Shown here piece after piece: positions 21,830 through 31,226 of a stretch of 64,000 nt of DNA. The stretch spans positions 20,105,501 through 20,169,500 of the forward strand of contig NC_083884.1 in assembly GCF_032452875.1 (NCBI RefSeq), read 5' to 3'. A program made the position numbers and the translations under genes. This stretch comes from Bos javanicus. Lineage: Eukaryota > Chordata > Mammalia > Artiodactyla > Bovidae. Position 1 is the first letter of the stretch. Every line of letters starts with the position of its first letter. A model generated the notes under the pieces. It did no database searches and was not told the DNA's origin. It worked only from the letters and a program-made list of their open reading frames with translations.

Positions 21830-22737
21830 TACAATGGCACTGAGAAGGAAGCTTCAAAGAGCCAAGAAGAGAGCAGTGATATATAAAACAAAGGAAATGG
21901 AAGGTTCAGGAAGGAGGGCTTGGCTATTAGCATCAGGAGCCACAGAGAGGTCACTGGGGCTGCTGCCTCCCTGCAGTTCGTCTGTGGTTGATTCCACTTT
22001 CAGCCTGACTTTTAGTCGCTGGACTCTGTGGTGAAGGGTGTTGGTTTTCTTTCTAGTTTCGTGAACCAGTCATCTGCAGATTGTTTTTTTTTTTATAAAT
22101 GCATCTCTTTGTTAGAGATCTGTGTAATAAAAAAGTAACAGGAGGCATAACAGACGACTTCAAAAGTTGTAAAATCTATTTTCTGAGAGAAATTGCACAT
22201 GCTAAGCAACTCGTGGAGATTACAAAGCAGTCTGCTTTTCCCCAGCACTTAGTTTATTAATATACTTCATAGTTCTTGTTGATTGGTCATCAAATGAAGT
22301 GACATGTGTATTATTATAGTGTGCAATATGTTTAATATAATGGATGGTGATGAAGATGATGGCATAATCATGGTGACAATGATACGGATAATCTTGAATT
22401 GGAAGTTCCCCCCTAGCTTTGGCTTTTCTTTCTGACACCAGTTTCTCCTTGTGTTTCCTTTTGGTTTTGGGTAAGTGGTGTGACAGAAACAGAATTGCCT
22501 GGGGTCCCTAAAGGGCTTCATGGATTTATGCTGGAAAAAAGGAGTAGGACGTTTCAGGATAATAATCACACAGGACTGGGTGATGCAGACAGAAGAAAAA
22601 AGAGCATGAACAAAACTGTTGTCTCTTGAAAGGGACTGATGTGTTATAGTGTCAGGAGTGGGAGGAGCTGCTGCGCCTATGAGCTGGTCGTTGCCTTGGT
22701 GGGTGACATTGGCTTGATCTTTTCACCTCTCTCAACT
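21830..22737. other. Unique sequence, no gene seen
   Basis: No gene or young repeat. T-run at about 22085-22094. Frames of 70-100 codons lack any protein-family features. Confidence 0.5.
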
Positions 22738-22931
22738 TCCGTTTTTAAAATTGAAGTATAGTTGATTTACAATGTTGTGTAACTTTCTGGTATACAGAAA
22801 GTGATTCAGTTATACACACACACACACACACACATTTTCATATTCTTTTCCCTTATAGGCATTACAAAGTATTGAGTATAGTTCCTTGTATAGACCTATA
22901 CAATAGGTCTTTGTTGGTGATCTATTTTATA
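22738..22931 (-). mobile_element. L1 3' UTR fragment (left part)
   Basis: Reverse of a ruminant-type L1 3' UTR: GTATAGTTGATTTACAATG at about 22757-22775, then a (CA)n tract at 22813-22834, then TTTCATATTCTTTTCCC and the TAGTTCCTTGTATAGACC segment. It resumes after a SINE at 23135. Confidence 0.82.
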
Positions 22932-23134
22932 GATGAAAGTGAATGTTGCTCAGTCATGTCCCACCCTTTGTGACCCTGTGGACTGTAGCCCACCAGGCTC
23001 CTCTGTCCTTAGAATTCTCCAGGCAAGAATGGGTTGCCATACCCTTCTCCAGGGGATCTTCCCGACCCAGGGATCAAACTTGGATCTGCTTCACTGCAGG
23101 CTGATTCTTTATAGCTGAGCTACCAGGGAAGCCC
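22932..23134 (-). mobile_element. Bov-tA-type SINE inside the L1 fragment
   Basis: Minus copy, head at 23134 and 3' end at 22932. It is missing about eight bases in the CAGGCAAGAATGGGTTGCC region, where ACTGGAGT is usual. Confidence 0.92.
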
Positions 23135-23205
23135 ATTTTTATATTATATCTATATCTATTTTTATATTATATCTATATTATTAGTGTATAATTTATTCCC
23201 TTGTA
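23135..23205 (-). mobile_element. L1 3' UTR fragment (right part) with a 23-bp duplication
   Basis: Continues the L1 of 22738-22931, but its first part is an approximately 23-base AT-rich unit present twice in tandem (23136-23158 and 23159-23180). The remainder, TAGTGTATAATTTATTCCC, resembles the next L1 segment. Confidence 0.6.
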
Positions 23206-23637
23206 AAAGAAAGTGGATAAGATCTATGGTTTTTAGTTTTTCTCTTAACAGTACAATTTTATTTTCCCAAGAGAAACTGCTGAAAAGACCTGTGATGGAA
23301 GCAGGCAGGGGAATCACGCTTCTATCACCTTTGAGTAGCCTTTGAATAAAGCATTGCAATCCATTTGTAAAGGATGGAATCAAATCATCTTCTGGCGCCT
23401 TCAAGGTCTAGCTTTTAAATTATCCATGACTTTAATATTCCTAGACTACTAAAAATATGAATAACCTAAGAATGGGGTAATTCTAAGACCCCATTTTAAA
23501 CATTCTCAATGTTTACCTTCATTTTAATAGTTTTGCAATTTTTCATTGTAATAAAGCCATTTACCTGAGTGTCCTGATGGTTTAGGACACCCCAGTGAGC
23601 TTACTGAGATATCTATCTACCAACTTGAGAATCTTGT
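23206..23637. other. Unique sequence, no gene seen
   Basis: No repeat or coding signal recognised. Confidence 0.5.
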
Positions 23638-23648
23638 AACTAAAAGGT

Positions 23649-23813
23649 GTGTGTGTGTGCACAAACATGTGTGTCTGTGTGCACACGTGCACACGCTTAG
23701 TTGCTCAGTTGTGTCTGACCCTTTGCGACCCCATGGACTGTAGCCCACCATGCTTCTCTGTCCATGGAATTCTCCAGGCAAGAATACTGGAGTGGGTAGC
23801 CATTATCTTCTCC
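23649..23813 (-). mobile_element. Bov-tA SINE, 5' truncated
   Basis: The TG-rich tail (23647-23692) and BovB-like 3' end come first, the body ends at CTTCTCC; the head is missing. A perfect 11-bp duplication AACTAAAAGGT (23638-23648 and 23814-23824) proves it inserted in this truncated form. Confidence 0.93.
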
Positions 23814-23824
23814 AACTAAAAGGT

Positions 23825-25224
23825 ATATGGGCTGAAATTAAGTATTATATAGATTCCAAAGGTAAAGATAGCTTTTAGTGATTTAAAACAATATCTCCTT
23901 AATATCAAATTATATTTATTGGGATTATATCATTCTCCTATTATTCTCATATATCTATAGGATGATCAATTATTTTAGAACAGAGGAGTAATGTATCAAA
24001 AGTTAGTTTTCCTTACAGCCTTGCTAGCTCTTAATCTACAGTTGATAATGGCACATGCCCATTGAAAGATCATGAAATCTCACAGTTTAGTGTTGTCATA
24101 ATTTGGACTAAACTTTTAGGCTATACTTGATGAATTCCAAGTTACTATTGTAGAGAAATGTACCACTCAAACAGTTAATGGATCCCCATTTCTAAACCTT
24201 ATATGGTATTTAATTCAAAGTTGGTAAGCCAGGTTCTCGCTACTAGAAAGATAGATTGATGTCACCTACCTGGAATCAATCCATAGTCTTAGGACATTTG
24301 CCAGAATGGATTATTTAAAAGAAGAACTCATGGTGCTCAGTGCCCAGTTTATTCAGTAAGATTAACTGAAAAGGATTAATTTCTGGTGGCTGAGGCTTGT
24401 GGTGGCTTTCTGAGGATATATATTTATCAGCAGCATGTTTTATCTTGGGCTGAGGAGTCAAGGAAGTGCTCTGTGTGTGTGCTTAGGACAGACTCCTGTT
24501 GCTAAAATATTGTCATGTTGCATAGTCCTTGTTGTTCTTGGTAAATACTGTGCATTATTGGCATGTGATTGAGAAAACAGTGAGGCTGGATAAGAAGGAA
24601 GGGAAAGGAAGAATGCTGTCAATAACCTCCACAGGAGATTTATTTAAAGCCTGCCATCTTGTCAACATTGTTTCAATATGACAGCTGAGGCTTTCTCCAA
24701 CTATTGAACATCTGACCCCATTTGGCTTCTCACTTGAAGCTGTGCCTTAGTCTAAATGGAAGGGCTGACTTTCTGAGAAGCCATAGCCTGAATCTGAGTT
24801 TGGTTCATTACCATGTTCATGATGATTATCTGAAGTTTGTTTGAACCTCAGGGGAGAATAAAATTGAAAGTCTCACCAGAGTGAATTTTGCCAGTGATTT
24901 TTTTTTGGCTTTCAACTTTTGCTTAGAAATGACATGAAAGCTGCTGCTGTTTTCTGGCCATTTGAGACTGGGTGGTGGATTCCAAATATATCATATGCCA
25001 CACTGGTGTTAATCCATCAGGGAAAGAAATTTGTTTAATTGTTGTTGAAATGATAAATAGGACATGGAATTTAGTCTCAGATTTAAACATGGTTTTAAAC
25101 TGTGTTTCTCTAGCTGACAGATATTGTCATTTACAACAGTTTATTTCAGCCTCAAGAGACTGAGAGTTTTCCTACTAAAAATTTCAACAACTAGGATTAG
25201 TCAGAACTCTCAGAAATAGTAAGA
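23825..25224. other. Unique sequence, no gene seen
   Basis: About 1.4 kb with no recognised young repeat. T-run at 24899-24907. A 63-codon frame near 24972 has no family features. Confidence 0.5.
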
Positions 25225-25416
25225 ATGCAAACTGGAGTTAGACCTAGATTTAAATTTTGGCTTTACTAACTTCTTAGGGATGAAACCAAAAGCAAGTTAC
25301 TAGCCTCTCTGAGCTCCTGCCTACTCTTCTTTGAAATAGGGCTGGTAGTGCTTTCTCTACAGGTGAAACATAGTGTCCAGATCATAGTAAGTTCTCTAGA
25401 AATATTAACTACTTTT
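25225..25416 (+). mobile_element. Ancient MIR SINE
   Basis: Recognisable MIR order: GATTTAAATTTTGGCTTTACTAAC (25249-25272), AGCAAGTTACTAGCCTCTCTGAG (25292-25314), TTTGAAATAGGGCTGGTAGTG and CATAGTAAGTTCTCTAGAAATATT. A BovB 3' end is inserted at or next to its right end. Confidence 0.75.
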
Positions 25417-25421
25417 ATGCT

Positions 25422-25650
25422 CATGCGAAGAGTTGACTCATTGGAAAAGACTCTGATGCTGGGAGGGATTGGGGGCAGGAGGAGAAGGGGACGATGGAGG
25501 ATGAGATGGCTGGATGGCATCACTGACTCGATGAACATGAGTCTGAGTGAACTCTGGGAGTTGGTGATGGACAGGGAGGCCTGGCATGCTGCGATTTATG
25601 GGGTCGTGAAGAGTCGGACACGACTGAGCGACTGGACTGAACTGAACTGA
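25422..25650 (+). mobile_element. BovB 3'-end fragment
   Basis: Starts at CATGCGAAGAGTTGACTC and ends in CTGAACTGAACTGA; about 230 bases. Possible 5-bp duplication ATGCT at 25417-25421 and 25650-25654. The 100-codon plus frame and 90-codon minus frame through it are BovB-derived or accidental. Confidence 0.93.
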
Positions 25651-25654
25651 TGCT

Positions 25655-26545
25655 AATAGAGCACACAGTAGACACGTAATCTATGCAATTAACCTACAAA
25701 CATTTTTAGTCACATTTCCCACCATCCCTTTGAAAGCAAGATGTTTTATTGAAAACAATAATGAAGGCAATACGGTGATGACTTTGGAGGATTATTATAC
25801 TCTATATTGCCATTATCCATTATAGAAACAGTATAAATATTTGTAAGACAGGAATTATGTCCTTTTATTTCACTACTTATTATTGGCATTTGCTTGTTTG
25901 TTTTTTTTTTCCTTTAAAAAACCCGCCATGCTGCTATACTCCATCAGCCAATATTTCAACAATTTTTAAGGAGGAATAATTCTATTCAGCATGATAAGAA
26001 ATGAGAGGTTTTGTTTAGATTGGAGATTATAATTTAAGGAGTTTTGCTCCTAAAATGTTTGTCTTCCTAAGTGGAGGGACATGATCATTCTTGAAATTGT
26101 AAACAGCAGTGTCAGGAGTTTGTGATAGTCCTTAGCTGGCTGCAGAATTGGCACTAATATTAAGCTGGTATAAAGTGGCAATCGAGGACCAAAATATATT
26201 AACTGGTTTGTGACATCTCACCTGCGCTATGTAGGCAACTTTTCTTCCTACATGTTTATCTGGTGATACAGAGTACCTCATGTAAGCAAATCAATGGTGA
26301 AATCAGAGTGGATTAGTGATTCAGTTCATGACCATTCACATGGTCTGTTTAGCACATGATGATGCAAAAATTTAAGCCTATGATTATGTATTGAAATTAA
26401 TAGTTCTCAGTACAAGTTTAAAATTTCTAAAAGCTCTTCAGTTTAGTTGCATGGCTTTATCAATGACATGAGGAGGCAGCAAATATTCTAAGTAAATAAC
26501 ATTTATTTTGCTATTTTTTGGAGATGCCATGGAATTTGAGCTGTT
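25655..26545. other. Unique sequence, no gene seen
   Basis: No gene or young repeat. T-run at 25903-25911. Confidence 0.5.
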
Positions 26546-26560
26546 ACATAGAATGTGCAA

Positions 26561-26776
26561 GCCTTCCCTGGTGGCTCAGTGGTAAAGAATTCACAAGCAA
26601 TGCAGGAGATAGAAGATGTGAGTTTGGTCCCTGGGTCAGGAAGATCCCCAGGAGGAGAAAATGGTGACACACTCCAGTATTCTTGCCTGGGAAATCCTGT
26701 GGACAGAGGAGCTTGGCAGGTCACGGTCCGTGGGATCACAAGAGTCAGACACGACTGAGTGACTAAAGAACCAAGA
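26561..26776 (+). mobile_element. Bov-tA-type SINE
   Basis: Full-length plus copy. Head GCCTTCCCTGGTGGCTCAG with a good A-box-like TGGCTCAGTGG; B box weak (GTTTGGTCCC). Flanked by a diverged 15-bp duplication (26546-26560 and 26777-26791, 12 of 15 identical), so it is fairly old. Confidence 0.92.
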
Positions 26777-26791
26777 ACATAGGACATGCAA

Positions 26792-27160
26792 AGCTATAGT
26801 GCCTGATTTCTTGCACAGCTGGTATTGTGTACAAAATTAATTCCAAGACTGACATTTTCAAAATACTTAGAACAAAGTTATCACTGAAATAACAGCTTCT
26901 AGTGGAGGTTACTTTGAATAAAAACATTCATTTGAATGATAGGGAGTTTTAACACCTAAATAATGCTGTCTCCTTGTAGTCGCCTATTGTGTTGTTTTGT
27001 TTAAGAACTTCTAGTCTCTTTCCAGAATACTAGCCCTGTGCTGCCCATTTTCCCTGTGTTCATTAGGCAACTGAAAATTTCAAAATAATAATTAAAAACT
27101 TTTAAGTTCTGTATCAAAAGAAAACCACCTGTTACTAGTAGCCAGTGATCATGTTGTCCT
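26792..27160. other. Unique sequence, no gene seen
   Basis: No repeat or coding signal recognised. Confidence 0.5.
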
Positions 27161-27671
27161 CAGTTCAGATCAGTTCAGTCACTCAGTTGTGTCCGACTCT
27201 TTGTGACCCCATGAATCACAGCACGCCAGGCCTCCCTGTCCATCACCAACTCCCGGAGTTCACTCAGACTCACGTCCATTGAGTCAGTGATGCCATCCAG
27301 CCATCTCATCCTCTGTTGTCCCCTTCTCTTCCTGCCCCCAATCCCTTCCAGCATCAGAATCTTTTCCAAAGAGTCAACTCTTCACATGAGGTGGCCAAAG
27401 TACTGGAGTTTCAGCTTTAGCATCATTCCTTCCAATGAACACCCAGGAGTGATCGCCTTTAGAATGGGCTGGTTGGATCTTCTTGCAGTCCAAGGGACTC
27501 TCAGGAGTCTGCTCCGACACCACAGTTCAAAAGCATCAATTCTTCGGCGCTCAGCTTTCTTCACAGTCCAACTCTCACACCCATACATGACCACTGGAAA
27601 AACCATAGCCTTGACTAGACGGACCTTTGTTGGCAAAGTAATGTCTCTGCTTTTTAATATGCTATCTAGGT
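27161..27671 (-). mobile_element. BovB 3' fragment
   Basis: About 510 bases of the BovB 3' end, minus strand, truncated after the GCTATCTAGG segment. Low divergence: two open frames of 101 and 64 codons in the BovB sense are separated only by one stop region. No clear target duplication seen. Confidence 0.94.
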
Positions 27672-27946
27672 AGCCACCTTTAAACATCAGTCAGCTTTCA
27701 TTGAAAAATAACACAAAAAATAAGTCCTCAAAAAATAGACACTTAATTTCTTTCAAAGAAAAAACGAGCATTTTCCCCCTAATATTGACTAGTTGAATCT
27801 ATGAGTAATCAAAGCAGCCAATTCAGGAACAAAAGACAGTTGCTTATGATTCAGTCCATTTGCTAATTGCAGAAACTTATTTTCTGAACTGTATCAGAGG
27901 GAATAATATTAGGGCTGATCATCACGAGTAGGTCTATAATAAGGAT

Positions 27947-28220
27947 TGCTGCTGCTGCTAAGTCGCTTCAGTCGTGTCCGACTCTGTGCAACCCCATAGA
28001 CGGCAGCCCACCAGACTCCCCCGTCCCTGGGATTCTCCAGGCAAGAACACTGGAGTGGGTTGCCATTTCCTTCTCCAATGCATGAAAGTGAAAAGTGAGA
28101 GTGAAGTCGCTCAGTCGTGTCCAACTCCCTGCGACCCCATGGACTGAAGCCTTCCAGGCTCCTCCATCCATGGGATTTTCCAGGCAAGAATACTGGAGTG
28201 GGGTGCCATTGCCTTCTCTG
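27947..28220 (-). mobile_element. Bov-A2 dimeric SINE, well preserved
   Basis: Two Bov-A monomers joined by the linker containing ATGAAAGTGAAAAGTGAG at about 28082-28099, plus a (GCT)n tail at 27948-27959. A perfect 12-bp duplication TATAATAAGGAT flanks it (27935-27946 and 28221-28232). Clean duplication and full structure suggest relatively recent insertion. Confidence 0.96.
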
Positions 28221-28232
28221 TATAATAAGGAT

Positions 28233-28832
28233 GGTGCTACAGTATTTCACACATGTGTTTCTAAAACTCAAAAGAAGGTTGATATCTTTCTGGTTCTATG
28301 TATGTTGCCATAGATTCAACTCCAGTCTCTCATATTACATCCATTTTTTTTCTTTTTTAAATTGTGTGTTCTTCATAATTATGGAAAACAGAGTTACCAT
28401 TTTTTGCTGAAATTTTATACATGGTAGGCTATTCTCTGGGTTCAATGCATGCTATTCCCCCCCACCCCTTTTTTTTTAATAGAATACTTGAATCTATTCA
28501 TTCCTCTAACCTCTGTGAATGTTTCTATCTCCCTGATGTCTTGGGGAGTATAAACTTACCAGAGAGGTTTGTCAAATGTGTAGTCATTCCAGCGGCTCCT
28601 GGATTATCTAAATTTCCCCCTAAAGAGATAACTAGATTCGATAGGAAAATCATTTAATTGCTCTTGACCATCACACAAAGGCCAGTGATGTTCCTGCTCT
28701 TTTAAACAATACAGTTACCTTGCTGGTAACTATTTCTTTTAATCTCATCATGAGATGTTTAAAAAATAATTTTTCTAATTAGTCTTTTTGTAACTGTATT
28801 TTCTGATCACTTCTTCATTTCATCAGTGCTGT
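28233..28832. other. Unique sequence, no gene seen
   Basis: No gene recognised. C-run then T-run at about 28457-28479. Confidence 0.5.
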
Positions 28833-28926
28833 TTTCTTTTTAACTGGAATGTAGTTGATTTACAGTGTGGTATTGCTTTCTATTGTAAGCAAAGTGAATC
28901 AGTTGTGTGTGTATTTATAGATGTTT
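28833..28926 (-). mobile_element. L1 3' UTR fragment (left part)
   Basis: Contains GTAGTTGATTTACAGTGTGG and AGCAAAGTGAATCAGTTGTG, the usual order of an L1 3' UTR read in reverse; interrupted by the Bov-A2 that follows. Confidence 0.75.
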
Positions 28927-29197
28927 ATGGAGAAGGAAATGGCAGCCCACTCCAGTGTTCTTGCCTGGAGAATCCTGTGGATAGAGGAGCCTGGTGGGCT
29001 GCTGTCCATAGGGTCACACAGAATCAGACACAACTGAGGCAACTTAGCATGCATGCATGCATTGGAGAAGGAGATGGCAACCCACTCCAGTATTCTTGCC
29101 TGGAGAATCCCAGGGACGGAGGAGCCTGGTGGGCTGCTGTCTATGGGGTCACATGGAGTCGGACACGACTGGAGCTACTTAGCAGCAGCAGCAGCAT
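28927..29197 (+). mobile_element. Bov-A2 dimeric SINE in an L1 tail
   Basis: Two monomers (about 28927-29055 and 29064-29197) in plus orientation, ending in (AGC)n at 29181-29196. The linker is replaced by a GCATGCATGCATGCA tract at about 29048-29062. Confidence 0.92.
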
Positions 29198-29250
29198 GTA
29201 TGTATATATGTGTGTGTGTGTGTTCTTTTCCTCTCTGGCTTATTACAGGA
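29198..29250 (-). mobile_element. L1 3' UTR fragment (right part)
   Basis: Resumes the interrupted L1 with a TATATGTGTGTG tract and GGCTTATTACAGGA. Confidence 0.6.
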
Positions 29251-29525
29251 TTTTTTGTTTTTATTTATTTTTATTGTAATACAGATGATTTACAATGTTG
29301 TTAGTTTTAGGTTTACAGCAAAGTGAATCAGTTATACATATACATATATCCACTCTGTTTCTTTGTTTTGGTTATTCCATATAGGATAATATGGAATATT
29401 GAATAGTTTTGTATTGTACAGAAGGTTCTTATTATCTATTTTATATTACAGGATAGTGAATGTAGTTTCCTGTGCTATACAGTTGGACCTTTTCTGTATG
29501 TTTTATACAAAGTAGTTTGTATCTG
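29251..29525 (-). mobile_element. Second L1 3' UTR fragment
   Basis: A T-rich start (29252-29276, reversed A-rich tail), then GATGATTTACAATGTTG, CAGCAAAGTGAATCAGTTATAC, and the TTCCTGTGCTATACAGTTGGACC segment near 29468-29490, ending at TAGTTTGTATCTGCTA. It repeats the order of the L1 fragment just before it, so it is a separate insertion. Confidence 0.82.
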
Positions 29526-30769
29526 CTACTGGTGCTGTTTTGAATACTGCTTCAATCTACTAAGAATGGCAGGGTACTTGGAAAGTTAGAAAACAATGAA
29601 GGTAACAGATTTAATGACAAAAATAAAACACAGTGGACATTTTATTCTTTCTGATCTTTATGAATGTATGTGGCCCCATCTCAAAGGGGCTTTATTTTCT
29701 TTCCCAGTAAATGATGGAGTTGACAAAGAATGCTGTAATTCAAATTTCACTAAAGTTAATAATTCAATCAGTTGTGTTTTCAGCAGTAGGCTTTAGGTTT
29801 CAAATCTCTGCTATGCTTTTAAATTTACTCTCATAGTTCCATGGGCACACACGACACAGATCGTCTTCTGCGAGCTGCTATGAACCAAGATGAAATGGTC
29901 ACGGAGAGTGAAGAAGCACTGGCCTGCATTTTTGTAATGTTGTTTCTCCTACATGCATCCTGTGAATGGCAGGGAGTGCCTCAGACCTCTTTTTCCTTCT
30001 TCGTGTGCCAGTAATTCTTTCTTCCCATTTTCTATTATTAACATGTACTGAGGAGGAGCGCTTTCGGGTGGTATGCTGCATTATTCTGTGTAGCCGGCAG
30101 TCTTGGTGTTCCTGTCTCCATTGATCCTCCTTCCTTGCAGGAGTTCTATTTCTCATCTGATCTCCCACGAGGATGAAGAGATGGTTGCCTCCCTGGGCTT
30201 TTCAGAGTCTTTTAATGACTCTTGCATTGTTCAAAGGCTTCTGTCTCTAACCTGGAGTCTTTAGAAATCGTGATTTCATTTTATTTTCTTTTTTGGGTTT
30301 TGAACTAATAGGTGTTGCTTGGAAAGTTAAATTTCCTAGTCTAAAACTGTAAAAGTGACAAGCCTCATATCAGTTTTATAGTCATTATTTCTTAGAAGAT
30401 GGATCATTATAGAACATGAGAAAATATTTAGTTTAGAAAGAAAATCTAGACAAATTTTGTCCCAGGTATTAAGCCAAAGAAATAAAGGATGCATGACAAG
30501 TTGAGGTGAAAGAATATTTTCCAGTTTAGAAAAAGTGATTCATATTCTAGGTCTGTGGAAATCTCTTTTAACATAGTGCAGAGGCCAGGAAATATATATT
30601 CATTTCTCTACCACAGGAATGCTATATGATTGGAAAGGCAGAGTAATTTGGGGGAGAAATAAATCACTTTAGTTATATTTGTGCTTTGGTCTCATGAACC
30701 ATTTCCCTTTGCTGCCACCAAAGGGCTACTTACTAAAATAGTCTCTTAAATTTTGAGGTGCCCTAGAAC
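29526..30769. other. Unique sequence with a mild CpG cluster
   Basis: No gene recognised. Roughly ten CpG lie between 29846 and 30170, more than in neighbouring AT-rich DNA. A 89-codon minus-strand frame covers this part, basic in composition, but has no known domain and no supporting signals. Confidence 0.45.
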
Positions 30770-31226
30770 CTAGTCAAGGCTATGGTTTTTCCAGTGGTAA
30801 TGTATGGATGTGAGAGCTGGACTGTGAAGAAAGCTGAGCACCAAAGAATTTATGCTTTTGAACTGTGGTGTTGGAGAAGACTCTTGAGAGTCCCTTGGAC
30901 TGCAAGGAGATCCAACCAGTCCATTCTAAAGGAGATTAGCCCTGGGATTTCTTTGGAAGGACTGATGCTAAAGCTGAAACTCCAATACTTTGGCCACCTC
31001 ATGCGAAGAGTTGACTCATTGGAAAAGACTCTGATGCTGGGAGGGATTGGGGGCAGGAGGAGAAGGGGACGACAGAGGATGAGATGGCTGGATGGCATCA
31101 CTGACTCGATGGACATGAGTTTGAGTGAACTCCGGGAGTTGGTGATGGACAGGGAGGCCTGGCGTGCTGCGATTCATGGGGTCGCAAAGAGTCGGACACA
31201 ACTGAGTGACTGAACTGAACTGAACT
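30770..31226 (+). mobile_element. BovB 3' fragment with 143-codon open frame
   Basis: About 457 bases of the 3' end, plus strand, truncated at CTAGTCAAGGC and ending CTGAACTGAACTGA. The BovB C-terminal frame is open from 30782 to the natural stop at 31213, so this copy is little diverged. It lacks the reverse-transcriptase motifs. Confidence 0.95.

Noticed and set aside
27909..28271. A 120-codon gene
   Set aside because: It lies wholly in a Bov-A2 SINE; the same peptides (such as WRIPGT and GKNTGVGC) recur wherever this SINE occurs.
28905..29279. A 124-codon gene with an internal peptide repeat
   Set aside because: The peptide repeat is the two monomers of a Bov-A2 SINE.
29899..30168. Basic 89-codon minus-strand frame as a small protein gene
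   Set aside because: No start context, neighbours, repeat of known motif or domain; kept only as a CpG observation.
30782..31213. A 143-codon gene
   Set aside because: The protein is the C-terminal tail of BovB and the frame ends at the natural BovB stop.
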